Below, piece after piece: positions 47,710 to 59,522 of a DNA stretch of 64,000 bases. The stretch comes from Malus domestica (lineage: Eukaryota > Streptophyta > Magnoliopsida > Rosales > Rosaceae): assembly GCF_042453785.1 (NCBI RefSeq), contig NC_091676.1, forward strand, positions 131,501 to 195,500, written 5' to 3'. The notes beneath the pieces were generated by a model, which saw only the letters and a program-made list of their open reading frames with translations, was not told the DNA's origin and searched no databases. Made by a program: the position numbers and the translations under genes. Position 1 is the first letter of the stretch; every line of letters starts with the position of its first letter.

Positions 47710-49832
47710 TATTAATATATGATAGGCTCCCTTCTTGACTCTTGTGATGGTGTTGATGTTGTGTGCAACAAAACAGAAGAGTCAGTCTTGACAAGTGCAA
47801 GTCTGCAAGTGCAAATAAATGAGAAGGCTAACAAAAGATTGAAAGGGAACTTTGATCACTTTTCCAACAAATAGAGGTGATGCCTATTGCTTTCAATCTC
47901 AAAAACCCAATTCCTCCCTCCTCCTTAATCCTTCCTTATGTCACTCATTTTTCAATATATATATATATATATTATGTTTTGCTCTGCAACTGCAAATGGT
48001 TTTGTTTGTTTGATGGTGGCGGTTTTATTATGTGCGAGCTGATGTATTAATGGGAATGGGAAATTGGGAATTGTATGTGTGTGAAATCGCAAGTTGAGTT
48101 GGAGAATGGAGAGTTGAGATCGTCTGTATGTAAATGTGTAAGTTTCAATCAGTTATCAATCCGAGCTGTGGTGTGGTGTGGATGAATGTGTAAAGTAATC
48201 AGAGAGTAGTTGTTGGGTGGTGATGGGACCAAGTGGAGTGGACCATCCTGACTCCTGAGTCTGATGGATTCCTCCTCCTGCAGTTGCCTCTCTGGATATT
48301 TCGATTCAGGATAATCCATCCACATCATCCATTATTTAATTTATTGCTTTGTAAATTCCAACTCTTTTTCTGGCCTTTTTGACCTTTTGTTTTCTTCCGG
48401 TTGATGGTTTTAACTTTTATTTTATTTCTCTTTTGGGTTTATCAAATTTCTGGTCTGGATGCTTTTTCTCTCTCTTCCAGTTTGTTTTTATTAGGCTTCT
48501 TCTATTTCTGTTTATGCTGATGTCAACTCCGCAGTAAAATATGCAATCAGAGTAATTTCCCCTTGTTTACTTTTTTTGGTCAATTTTCACTTTTTGGTAA
48601 AATACCGACAAATGCAAACACGCACGCACACACACACAGACAGAAGGGGAGAATAGGAGGTGAAGCAAGCAAGGTGTCTCGCGTCCTCGAGGGTTGGGTT
48701 TTGCTTTCCTAAAAATACAATCTTGCTTGTGAGTTGTGACACTACTGCTTCTCAAGTTAACTCCTTTGCTTGTTGATTAAACTGCCATAATTTGATAGTT
48801 TACTTCAATCCCTCTCCCTCTCCCTGATTAGGTTTAACAGCATTTTGTTGGTTGCTAGAATCGCCTTTGTGAGCGGAACAATGATTGGAAAAGGATGTAC
48901 CAGTAGGTGCATTTACTTAACAATGATTGAAATTTTTCATCTTTTTTTGCTTTTGCTTTATGTGGGTAATTTTGGATGGGATTCCCCTCCTCCATTCCAT
49001 ATATGTAGTTTAGTTGGGCAATGAATTCACAGCGGGTAAGGTTTTTCTTTATTTTTTTGCTGAATTTTGAAATTTTAATTCTTGTTTGAATCTCCCAATT
49101 TTGAATTCTGCATATGATTAGGGATTGGGGAATGAGTGAGAATATGCATTATGGTGTTTTTACTGTATGCTTAAATAGTGGGACAAGGAAGCTGTGAAAA
49201 TTGAGTTTGAAAAGAATGGGCCTGCGCTGTTAAAAACTGTTGATATCCCTATCAGTGGGGTGGGAATGGGATGGGGGTGGGGCAGCTGCTCAGAATCTGG
49301 GATTTTTGTTTTCTTAGAATTCAAAGGCTTGGGTTTTTTTCTTCTCTGCTTGGTTATTTCGTGGTCTCTTTCATATTTCACAGAGTAAAACCCTAATTAC
49401 CATTCTACTACTAAATTTACGTCCGCAATTAGTGATATGTCCTTTTATAACTGCCATTTATTGCATCTTTGATATTATGGTTTTCAGAGGTTTCTCATGC
49501 TCTAATTGAAGTTTGTTGCCTTTTCGCTCATTATTAGGTCAGCCATTCAGAAGACTCCAATTCTTGAATTGTGGAGCTAATCGCCGCTGAAATCTTCAGT
49601 TACCTCTGTGGTGTTAAGCATCCGTTTCCCATAATTTAGCCCGCAAGAAGTTGTTAGCTATATGTTGTAACCAACTATTGAAATAATTTAGATCCAATTC
49701 CCAAGAACAATTCTAGATACTTGATAATCCCAGACCTGGTGTAGCATAAATTGTCAAGCAGGTTGCTAAATTACTCTCCTCTTCTTCCGGTGTGAAATAT
49801 TTGGATAGTAGAGTCAAACAAAGACTACACAG

Positions 49833-52658
49833 ATGACTGTGGAGGAAGCGGGCTGTAGCTCCTTATGGACTCGAGAGCAGGATAAGGCATTTGAGAATGC
49901 CCTTGCAATTTATCCTGAGGATTCTTTAGATCGGTGGGAGAAAATTGCAGCTGATGTACAAGGGAAAACCCTAGAGGAGATTAAACATCATTATGGCCTC
50001 TTACTTGAGGATATATCCCAGATCGAAGCTGGTGTTGTGCCACTGCCTTGCTACAATTCTTCTTCAGAGGGTTCGACTAGCCACGCCAGTGATGAAGGAA
50101 CCAATAAGAAAGGGGGACATTCTGGAAACTATAGCAGTGAATCTAATCATGGAAGTAAGGCTTCAAGGGCAGATCAGGAACGCCGAAAGGGGATTGCTTG
50201 GACAGAGGATGAACACAGGTTAGTATATTATTGTTGAGTTTAATGATTTTCTTGCCCTTATGATAGGTGACATTTGTCGGAGTATCTAAATAAAGCTAAA
50301 CATTGGTTATTCTGTTCAAGTCCTCTTTTATTTTTATAGCAAATTTTTAACAGGAGTTTTGTCCCTGGTGCAACTTTAAGATCTTAAGTTTGTTTGTCCA
50401 ATAATAAGTTTTATGAAGTTGCTTTAGGCCCAAAAGCTTAGGGTGATGATAGTTGGTTAAGCTATTCACTATATCGAGCTTTACCTTTTGAAGAACTTCC
50501 ATATCCAGAATATTCCTTTTAAGTTGTTTCTATTAAGTATCAAGCTCATGGCCCTTGGGTTATACTTTTGTACAATATTGTTGAACTATAATGGAATAAG
50601 TAAAGAAAACATGGTATTTTCGTATTTAAATTAAACACATTCCTAACATGGCAGTTGGCTTCTCCTCATTCAACTTTTCTATGTTGATGCACGATTTGGT
50701 TAGGCTTCATTTGAGTTTTTCTTTTATTTTTGTATGAAAGACTTGTTAAGGCTTTATGGATATATTTATCACCGGGGTTGCCCTCGTATACTATTAGTTA
50801 AATCTGAAAACGTGAAAATTTGGATAAGAAAGAAAACGGCATTGTAGGAGAAACTATCTAAGTATAGCACAACCTTTAGGATATAACCTTTAGGATAGTT
50901 TGTCTGAAATAAGAGCCTTTTAGTTATGTATCTAGGTTCCTTAATTGTAATTTTTCTCTGGGATTTGGTGTTTACACATGGAACACCCTATCCTGATATA
51001 ATGATTTTGGTATATGCCTTACCTCAGCTTTTGGCATACTGCGCTACTGCATTGGGCTAAGAAACCTTTGATTCTCAATTTGGCACTGGTAAGAAGTAAC
51101 TGGGAACTGCCACACCTGCTTTACTCAAATTGTGATTAGCTGGTAATTGTTTTAGTAGGAATATATGTGATCTGTAGATTTAGATTTGAACAGTAACTGT
51201 CATCATGAAAACTGGTTTGTTTATGGAAGAATAGAGCTAAGGTATGTAGCTATGCACATACCGTTGTATAGGAAAGTGGATCAAAATGACGAGACATGAA
51301 ATAGCTCTGTCCTGTCACCATGAAAGAACTAGTAAGGCCCCCAATCAACAATCCCATGGTGAAAACTTGTTTCTAGAGAGTAGAGACCGTGCTTTTAGAT
51401 ATAGAAACCAGGTTCTACGAAATTTTATGAGGGAAATTCCTGTTATATTACTGTTAAGGGGTGCCAACTGAAAGTATGCAGAAGTGTTTCTAATAATCTG
51501 CATATAGTACCTATAGAGTTGGCATTTCAGCTGAGAAAGATGGAAAGGATTGTGGGAACTCCAAAATGTGAGGTTTTTAAGAAAACATGAAACATCTGTA
51601 ACAATACCACGTTATCAGACTTGTGGCTTGATTGAACAGTGTGTGGTATGCATTAAGTTCTTGTATACCAGCTGCCATTTATCTCTCTTTAAATGATTCT
51701 GTCCATCAGTGTATGCTTGAATTATATATACATCATATTCTCTTTTCTTGTATGTTTGATGGATTTTCTTTTCTCAATTCTTTGAGTAGGCGTTTTGGCA
51801 GTATCCATCCTGTGTCGTCACCTGGGTTCTTAGTCTAGGTTAAATATCACTGACTTACTAGTTTTTTGGTGATGGCTTTTTGCAATTTTGTGAGCCTCCA
51901 ACGCAGAGAATCTCAAACTGATTCCAAATCCCAAAACCATATTGTCCCTATGGAGTTCCATTTCTTTTATATAGTTCTAAGTTTTCTGTTTTTAGAAGTT
52001 TGGTGGCTGTTGAATTCATTGCTTACAAGGTTTTTATGGTCCTTTAACACGTCCTAGGTACTGTTATCTTAGACCAACCTTGCAATGTCTCCTGACTCTG
52101 CTTTTGTGAGATTTCAAAATAATGCCCATTGCTTATGTTTTTTTCTTTCTGTTTTTGTACCATGACAGGCTATTTCTTCTTGGTTTGGAAAAATATGGGA
52201 AAGGCGATTGGCGAAGTATATCCCGGAACTTTGTGGTAACAAGAACCCCTACGCAAGTGGCAAGCCATGCACAAAAGTACTTCATACGCTTGAATTCAAT
52301 GAACAAGGACAGGAGGCGATCAAGCATTCATGACATCACCAGTGTCAACAATGGAGAAATTTCGGCAGCTCAAGGGCCAATCACTGGTCAAGCAAATGGT
52401 GCTGCAGTAGGTTCCTCTGGTAAGTCCACCAAACAATCTCCTGCTGGGGCCCCAGGTGTCGGAATGTACGGCAATGCACCGAGTATAGGGCAACCAATTG
52501 GAGGACCCCTTGTCTCAGCTGTTGGCACACCTGTGAATCTCCCTGCTCCCCCACACATGGCATATGGTGTGAGCGCCCCAGTACCTGGAGTTGTTCCTGG
52601 TGCACCAATGAACATGGTTCCAATGACATATCCAATGCCTCACAGTTCGCATAGGTAG
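49833..52658 (+). CDS. SRM1: Two-repeat MYB-like transcription factor, SRM1/MYBS2/DIVARICATA type
   Basis: Two exons (49833-50218 and 52169-52658) with a 1.95-kb intron, 291 residues. A SANT/MYB domain occupies about residues 9-60 ([39 protein letters not shown]). A Ser/Gly-rich linker follows. The second MYB repeat begins [13 protein letters not shown]; the intron cuts its last Arg codon. The repeat continues [18 protein letters not shown] and ends with SHAQKYF at 161-167, the hallmark of the R1/2-type single-repeat MYBs that bind the I-box (GATAA). A Pro/Gly/Ala-rich tail ([16 protein letters not shown]) completes it. Nuclear. Arabidopsis SRM1 (At5g08520) is linked to salt and ABA responses. 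The domains are certain; the exact orthology is inferred. Confidence 0.92.
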
Positions 52659-53040
52659 TGTGATGTTTTAGTTATTAGCAAAGCACAAGTTGAAGTGGTC
52701 GTTGAATGGTTCGTCGTTACTTGTCCATAGTTGTTGGAATAAGCCATTTATTTGATGGGGGGAAGAATGAGATGAATCTGAAGTCTGTACAGGCAAATTC
52801 TGAAAGAGATGAAGTAGCAAAGCAATGCTCTTTTATTTATTGGCAATTGGGCGGCTACAAGTGTAGTAGTCAGTCAGTCAGTCATAAACATTTGATGATG
52901 GAAATAGTTAGTTAGCATTCTAGGCAGTAACCCTTTTTACATGTTAGCATTGTCCTTGTTATAAAAACTTGTTTATTTAATGTCTCTTCTTTTTACTGTG
53001 TTCAAGATTGTCCTGCCCGCGCCAGATATGGCTACATAAA

Positions 53041-53235
53041 TAAACCAACAGGATTCTCTCTTGATCCTTTCGGTGAGGATCTTAGAGATTCGTAAATTGT
53101 GTCTGTTCATCGTACATTGTGATCAATTTTTATCAGGTATTGTTTTTATTTAATTTTAAATAAAAATATTTAAAATGATTTCTGATTACATGATGTACAA
53201 TGAACGGATATGATTTACAAATCCTCATCCGGATT
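53041..53235 (+). mobile_element. Fold-back MITE, copy 2
   Basis: The left arm TCTGTTCATCGTACATTGTG is mirrored by the right arm ATGATGTACAATGAACGGAT. ATTTAATTTTAAATAAAAAT lies at the centre. Most of it matches the complement of 14371-14610, including CCAACAGGATTCTC and GGTGAGGATCTTAG against GGTGAAAATCTTAG. Confidence 0.65.
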
Positions 53236-54915
53236 CATAAATAAATTAGTGATGGTGGTTGCCCAAAGTTTGTGAAATGGGAGTAGGAGAATCTCCAAAA
53301 GAGGTAGCAATTGAATAGTAAAATTAGATTTGTTATGCCATTTTGGAAAAAAAGTATTTCTCACATGCTCACATGCGGTACCGCGTGCAAAAAGGTTAAT
53401 ATAAATAAGTGCAAGTGGAGAGTAGAATGGACATGTGGGGAAGGAGAAGGGGAGGTGATGTTTGTTTGACGTGTGAATTCCTTTTTTTTTTGAGAAAATT
53501 TGAAAGAAATCCAATTTTATAGTCTATCTTTTAAAATAGGTTCAATTTTTAGTGATTTTTTATTTTTGAAACAGGTCCAATTTTTAGTCAAATTGAACCT
53601 TTATCAAAAGACCCCTTTTTTCTTTGTTATGATGGATTTAGATCACAAGCACAAAAGGTAGAGGGGGAGTAACCAATTGTCCCTATGGCCACACGGACAC
53701 TGTTTTGCTTTAGGGGGGGATGGATTGGACCATTGCTTAGCTAGCACACCGTTCTCTCTTTTATTTTATTTAATTTATTTTTGCTGGGAATTGAGCAATG
53801 AATTAGAAAGCTTCGGTTCAAAGATAAAAAAAAGGGTGTCTTTTAATTAGATTAAAAGGAAAGGAAATGCCAAATTGGCCAGGGTGGTGATGATGATTTA
53901 TCAAAGTCCGTCCAGATAAGCATTTGCACAGCTCCACAGTTACAGTTGCCATGTCGACGGAGATGTGATTTGTGACACTACACGATCAGCAGAGTCCGAA
54001 TGACATGACATTATATATCTCTTTTAACCAATGCCAAACGCTTGACTAAATGTGGAATATGTGCAACGTGGATGGTCCTCTTGCTTTTCTTATCCAACTG
54101 CCGCCAGCCACCTTTTTCTTGCAACTGCAATTTTTGTGAGTTCCCTTGGGTTTGGGATGAAAATAACAAGCATACACATTGAGGAAATTGGGTTTGAGAG
54201 GTAGTTTTGATGAATCTGTTATGAGCAAATTGTCTTGACAAACTGACCTAGTCAATACATTTGCATAAATAATTTGATGTAATCTCTAATAGACGAGGAC
54301 AAAGTAATGAATTATTCTCCAACATCTATCACTAATAGCAGAATCACACATCTTAGAAAGAGACAACATGTCCCTTAGTCTTAGTCTTATACCATGTGAT
54401 TTGGCTCATGGACATATTTGGTGACCAAGAGTTTAATGCTTTTTTACCTCCTTTTCGTCATCTGATCTTAACTAGTAGTATTAATAGTAGGTAGGTAGTG
54501 TACTTGTATATTAGAAGAGGAAAGGAGAGGAAAGGAGAGGAAATGAGGGTGTGGGGGGTGGCAAATGGCAATGGCATTGGCATTAGAAAGCTAAAGGTCC
54601 AGCTCAAAAGGTCTCATTGACACATCTGAATTCCTCTTCCTCCTCATACAGTTGGTTACAATATTATATTTTAGCAAAGTTAATTAACTAAAAACGACGC
54701 ACAAATGCAACGGGCATGGATGATGGATGCGTGTTAATCTATGCTTGTTTTTATTCTTTAATCTTTCTCACTCTCTTTGTCTTCCTTTTCCCCTGTTTGT
54801 TGTAATGCTTGTGCTGATTTGGAAATATAGCAAAATATACAACAACTCAGACAAACAAAGTGGACCAGACAACAAACAACCTTATTTCTTTCAGGTTTTT
54901 TGGAATTGTATACAC

Positions 54916-54916
54916 A

Positions 54917-54945
<29 letters not shown>
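54916..54945. repeat. CA dinucleotide microsatellite (with TA tail)
   Basis: About fifteen CA units followed by ATATATATATA. Confidence 0.9.
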
Positions 54946-54957
<12 letters not shown>

Positions 54958-55216
54958 GAATTAATCTTATTGCTAAAATTTCTTTTTCTTAAAGCAAAAC
55001 AACCGATCGAAGATAACATGCCAATGCCATTATCTTTTAAAGATGAAGAGATGATTTATATCTTTAAAAAAGAGTCGGTCGACTCTCTGCGTGCGTGTAG
55101 TCGTGCCTTTGTTCTCACTGATGAGCCATGCATGACTCATGCAACAAAAGTTAAAGATTCATTCACCCCCACCCCCAGGGCCAGAGCCCCACCCACCTAT
55201 TACTATTTTCCATCCC

Positions 55217-55226
55217 GTTATATATG
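55217..55226 (+). promoter_or_regulatory. Possible TATA box of the GEM-like gene
   Basis: GTTATATATG lies about 150 bases upstream of the ATG at 55372, a plausible spacing for a plant promoter with a short leader. No other TATA-like sequence is nearer. Confidence 0.35.
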
Positions 55227-55371
55227 TAACATAATATAATGCTCACACAACCACAAGAATCACCAATTAAGCATCCATCCATCTCCTCATACGCAGGCTC
55301 ATCGATTGTTCTTCTTATTCTAATTAACTTACAATTAATCCTAGCTAGATACTTACTCATCATCATCAAAT

Positions 55372-56219
55372 ATGAAGGCCTCACTTCAAGGACAAGTTAT
55401 AGGAATTCCAATCAACTCCGCAGCCGCGTACTCGTTTAAGAGTGCAGATCATCGTGCTGCTATCCAATATCATCATAATATTCCAGCAACGGCTCCTAGT
55501 GATGCTACTGAACCTTCAAAGCTCATCAGACAAAGCAGACTGCATTCAGTGCTTAACAGGATGAACAAGCTTACCAACAAGGCTGAAAGTTTTGCCCATG
55601 GAGTCAAAGAACATGGTAAGCAGCGCGGACGACTGATTCAATTTCACTAAATAACTTTATTGCACCTCGCTGTTTATACTAACTGAGAAATTCAGAGAAG
55701 TTTAGTCACATAATAATTAACTTAATTATTATTTGATTCAACTTTGCAGTGAGACTAGGGCCCAAGATCACAGAGACAGTGAAGGGGAAGCTGAGGCTTG
55801 GGGCTAAGATTGTAAAAGCAGGAGGGACGTTAGAGGTGTTCAAGCACGCATTCAGCGTTAACGCAGGAGAGAAGCTGCTCAAGGCATCCCAGTGTTATCT
55901 GTCGACCACAGCGGGTCCTATGGCAGGCCTCCTCTTCATGTCGACGGACAAGATTGCGTTTTGCAGCGAGAGATCGATCAAACTTCCATCGTCAGATTCA
56001 GACGGACAACAGTTGGTCAGCAGAGTCCACTACAAGGTGGTGATCCCAGTGAAGAAGATCAAGGCGGTCAACCAGAGCGAGAACAGGAAGAAGCCGTCGC
56101 AAAAGTACGTAGAAATAGTTACTGCGGATGATTTTGACTTCTGGTTTATGGGGATCTTGAATTACCAGAAAACTTTGAAATATCTCCAGCAGGCTATTAA
56201 TATTCCATCTCAAGCTTAA
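55372..56219 (+). CDS. GRAM-domain protein, GEM-like (ABA-responsive/GER family)
   Basis: Two exons (55372-55615 and 55750-56219), 237 residues. The N-terminus (QGQVIGIPINSAAAYSF) and the segment with NRMNKLTNKAESFAHGVKEH, GPKITETVKGKLRLGAKI match the conserved lead-in of GEM-like proteins. The GRAM domain spans about 108-190 (EVFKHAFSVNAGEKLLKASQ, AGLLFMSTDKIAFCSERSI, YKVVIPVKKIKAVNQSEN). It ends with KYVEIVTADDFDFWFMGILN, also typical. GRAM domains bind membranes or phosphoinositides. Arabidopsis relatives (GEM-like 4/5, GER) respond to ABA. The neighbouring FAD synthetase at 62964 recalls the Arabidopsis order At5g08340-At5g08350. Confidence 0.92.
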
Positions 56220-57388
56220 CTAATCACGTACACGTTATCAAGTTGTAATTAGTTAGGCAAATTAAGATAGGAGAGGAGGAGGAGGAGGAGCTCAATATCG
56301 TTAATTAACCATGTATAAATTTTGTTCTCTTTCTTTCTTTCTGATTAATGAGAAAATTCTCTTTTCTTTGAAAACCACGTGGCCTCTTTCATATGGACAA
56401 AAATCAAAATCAAAATCAAAATCAAAATCCTCTTTAATTATATTTTGTTATTGATTTACTTTTAATTAATAAAATGTGGAATTTGAGTGATTTTCTAAGA
56501 CCGGGCTAGTATTTTAAATCGACTTTTCAATTTAACAGCTTTAAAATTTGATAACAAGTACATACATATAATATAAGAGTAACATCAGTTTCAACTTTCA
56601 AATGGCTTATAAATCTAGATTAAGTAGTAACAAGTCACCACATAATGTACTCCACACAGGATGTACATGATTCTAATAAACATTTGTATATACATTCCGA
56701 CTTCCGACTCGAGGAAGGATTTCGTTTATCCAGTATGGAGAAGAGAGGATCAGAAGAGAATCCCCTTTGCTGGATGGGTTAGACACATGCAGTTGAAAAA
56801 ATATTGGGTTTTTCGTTTGGATTTCATTCAATTCGTGAATTTGCCAATTAAGTTTGTTTTTGTATGATTAGAAAATGGAAATACATTGTTTTTGGGGAAT
56901 TCCCTTTGCAGGTTTGGTGAGTTAGGGTTACCCAAATTTGGTCTGCAAGTTGTTTGATTAAATGCTTCAAAAAAGTATACGACGAATCAGTTGGGTTTTT
57001 TTGCTCCGCTTTTTTGTCTAATGAAGTTCATGTTGGTTTTAATTGCTTTTTGTATAATATTTGTAATGTTGTGGCAATTTTTTACATGAATTTGATGTTG
57101 CTTAGATTTTGGGTTGATATATATAACATATAATTTGAAATGGTGGAAGAACAAATTGGGAAGAAATGTATTAGCCACTTGTAACTTTGATAAAAATTCA
57201 TGAAAGAAGTCTACACAAATCTTAAGAAATCCATAGAAATTCATATAAATCTATTAAAACCCTTTGAAATCTATCAATTAAAAAAAGTTGGTTACAATCC
57301 TTTGAAATTCAAATTGACTACAAGTTTTTGGATGTCTTCCATGAGAAGGGATCATCCCAAGGGATTTTAGCAAAAATACTCAATCTTT
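56220..57388. other. 3' flank of the GEM-like gene and AT-rich intergenic sequence
   Basis: Contains a short AAAATC hexamer repeat (about 56397-56429, five or more copies). No gene or element was recognised in the rest. Confidence 0.45.
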
Positions 57389-57890
57389 AACAACCAAGTC
57401 TTTTTCTATTAAGTGGAGTTGGTTATATGAATCTTAGTGCTTGATTTTGGGTCAAATCATTTTTTTTTTTTGGCCAAGTCTTCTGTTAACTCCAAATACT
57501 CCATATCTTTTCTTATATTCACTTTCAAAGTCCTACTAGGTCTTTTTTTACCTCTTATGCCATTTTTTCCAAAACAATCGAGAGACGATAAAGGATGCAT
57601 AGACATCTAAGGGATGCCTATTCTATTCCTCTTTTTTTTTTTCTTTAGATAAACCGAGCCTCCATTATAGTCGCATCTTCTAACCAGAACATTTGTAGGT
57701 CTTTGGTTCACTTGTCCAAATCATTTTAACTGATTTTCTCTCATCGTATCTTCAATTGCAGCACTCTTACTTTTCCTCGAATATCCTCGCTCTTAATCCT
57801 ATCTCGCACATCTAGTGAAACATTCTTATCTTCACTACACTCATTTTTTGCATGTGTCCAACATTTCGTAAAGCATCGTTGACCTTATTA
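57389..57890 (-). mobile_element. RTE-type LINE, degenerate 3' part
   Basis: The plus strand here is the complement of a worn RTE 3' end. TCTATTAAGTGGAGTTGGTT corresponds to the CACTAAGTGGGGTCGGC of the copy at 36351. Further in, the minus strand reads fragments such as REDIRG-like SEDIRGK, MRENQLK and VRRCDYNGG in different frames with stops and frameshifts. These are the endonuclease/RT C-terminal motifs of plant RTE elements. Confidence 0.55.
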
Positions 57891-58563
57891 TCGTTCTATA
57901 ACATTTTTTCTTGAATTTTAGTGGTATACAACGATCGCAAAACACACCTGATGCATTATTTCATTTCATACTTGATATTTACACACTAAAATTAAAAATA
58001 CACACAAGTTTAAACTTAACTAAACACATTCACTTTTTTATTTAGGAATTTTAAACTGAACTAAACAAGCTCACTTTTTTATTTAGGAATTTTAAACTGA
58101 ACATAAATTGTGAGTTATAACCCACGTTTTCCAATCAATTTGAGAATTTTTAACATAATCAGTATAAGTGAAAATTCGAGTCCTTCTCTTTGCATCATAT
58201 GTTTCTTAAAATTAATTTTAGTACATTCTGAACATTTTCAACACATAAACATATATTCGGGAGGGGGCACTCTATTGAATTATATATTTTTTTTTATTTT
58301 TTAACTTTGAAAATCAGTAAAAAATAGTTTTGAACCCTGATATATGGTCGAATCACATTCATAAGTCTTGCATCATTTTCCTTAACTTCCACGCAAAACA
58401 TTTCCTAAAACTAAAAATTTCATTTTTTTCCCCAAAAACAGTGAGTTATATAACCCACGTTTTCCAATCGATTTGGGAATTTTTACAAGAGTCATTATAA
58501 GTGAAAATTCATATCCTTCTCGTCGCATCATATATTTCCTAAAATTAATTTTAGGACATTTTT

Positions 58564-58839
58564 TGTCACATCCCGGCCCGGGCTCGACTTTGTCGTAGCA
58601 CGATATTGTCCGCTTTGGGCCCCAACCACGCCTTCACGATTTTGTTTTTGGGAACTCACAAGAGAACTTCCCAGTGGGTCACCCATCATGGGATTGCTCT
58701 CGTGCGAACTCACTTAACTTTGGAGTTCTGATGGAACCCGAAACTAGTGAGCTCCTAAAAGGCCTCGTGCTAGGTAGAGATGAGAATATACATAGAAGAC
58801 TTACAGGATCCACTCCCCTGGACGATGTGGAATGTTACA
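58564..58839 (-). mobile_element. Cassandra-type TRIM solo LTR (276 bp)
   Basis: On the minus strand it starts TGTAACATTCCACATCG and ends CGGGATGTGACA. It is flanked by TTTTT on both sides (58559-58563 and 58840-58844). It interrupts one unit of the tandem array: other units read TTTTAGGACATTCTTAACAT where this one is split after GGACATT. Inside, 58648-58740 resembles 5S rRNA, which is the mark of Cassandra elements. No second LTR or body is nearby, so it is a solo LTR. Confidence 0.85.
58648..58740 (-). other. 5S rRNA-like segment within the Cassandra-type LTR
   Basis: The minus strand reads CCATCAGAACTCCAAAGTTA, then GAGAGCAATCCCATGATGGG, then TGACCCACTGGGAAGT. These match plant 5S rRNA from its second third onward, including A-box-like and C-box-like promoter parts, with several substitutions. 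It is not a functional 5S gene. Confidence 0.85.
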
Positions 58840-59522
58840 TTTTTAACATTCTTGACACATAAAAATATATTTTTAGGGGGGGGTGCTCTATTAGTTTATA
58901 TTTTTTTTTAAATTTTTTAACTTTATAGTTTTGGGACTTAATAGGTGGTAGAATCACATTCGAAAGTCTTGCAAGGTTTTCCTTAACTTCCACACAAACT
59001 ATTTCCAAAAACTAAAAGTTTGAATTTTTTTTCACAAAAACTATGAGTTCCAATCAATTTGAGAATTTTTACAAGAATCATTATAAGTCAAATTTCGAGT
59101 TTTTCTCATCGATTATATGTTTCTTAAAATTACTTGTAGTATATTTTGAACATTTTCGATACATAAAAATATATTCAAGCATGGGCGCTCTATTAAATTA
59201 TATTCATTTTTCTATTTTTTTACTTTAAAAATCAATAAAAAATAGTTTTGGATCTTGATAGATGGTAGAATCATATTCATAAGTATTGGACATTTTCCTT
59301 AACTTCCACACAAAATATTTTCTAAAACAAAAAAAATTCAAATTTTCACAAAAATTGTGAGCCCACGTTCTCTAATCGATTTGGAATTTTTTTTGAAGAA
59401 TCATTCTAAGTGAAAATTTGAGTCATTTTTGTCCCATCATATGTTTCGTAAAATTAATTTTAGAACATTCAGAATATTTTCGACACATACAAATATATTT
59501 GTTTTTTTTTGGGGGGGGGGGA

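Larger units (their letters stand above)
45849..49832. other. Intergenic plus long 5' leader of the SRM1-like MYB gene, with two MITEs
   Basis: An A17-18 run lies near 46320. Two MULE-like MITEs (46692-46845 and 47592-47709) occupy the middle. The last 1-2 kb before 49833 is probably promoter and 5' UTR, perhaps with a leader intron, but splice sites could not be chosen. No further gene was recognised. Confidence 0.45.
52659..55371. other. Intergenic: MYB 3' flank, fold-back element and GEM-like promoter
   Basis: Besides the fold-back element (53041-53235) and a CA microsatellite (54916-54945), the stretch holds a purine-rich GAGGAAAG repeat near 54518-54545 and AT-rich sequence. The 170-aa ORF at 54727-55239 runs through the microsatellite, looks like no protein family, and is not called. 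Confidence 0.45.

Noticed and set aside
54727-55239. 170-aa ORF upstream of the GEM-like gene
   Set aside because: It reads through a CA/TA microsatellite (His-Thr and Tyr-Ile runs) and has no recognisable family. It is likely promoter and intergenic DNA.
58648-58740. Possible 5S rRNA gene
   Set aside because: Only part of 5S is present, with several changes, and it lies inside a TG...CA element with target duplication. It is the Cassandra LTR component.
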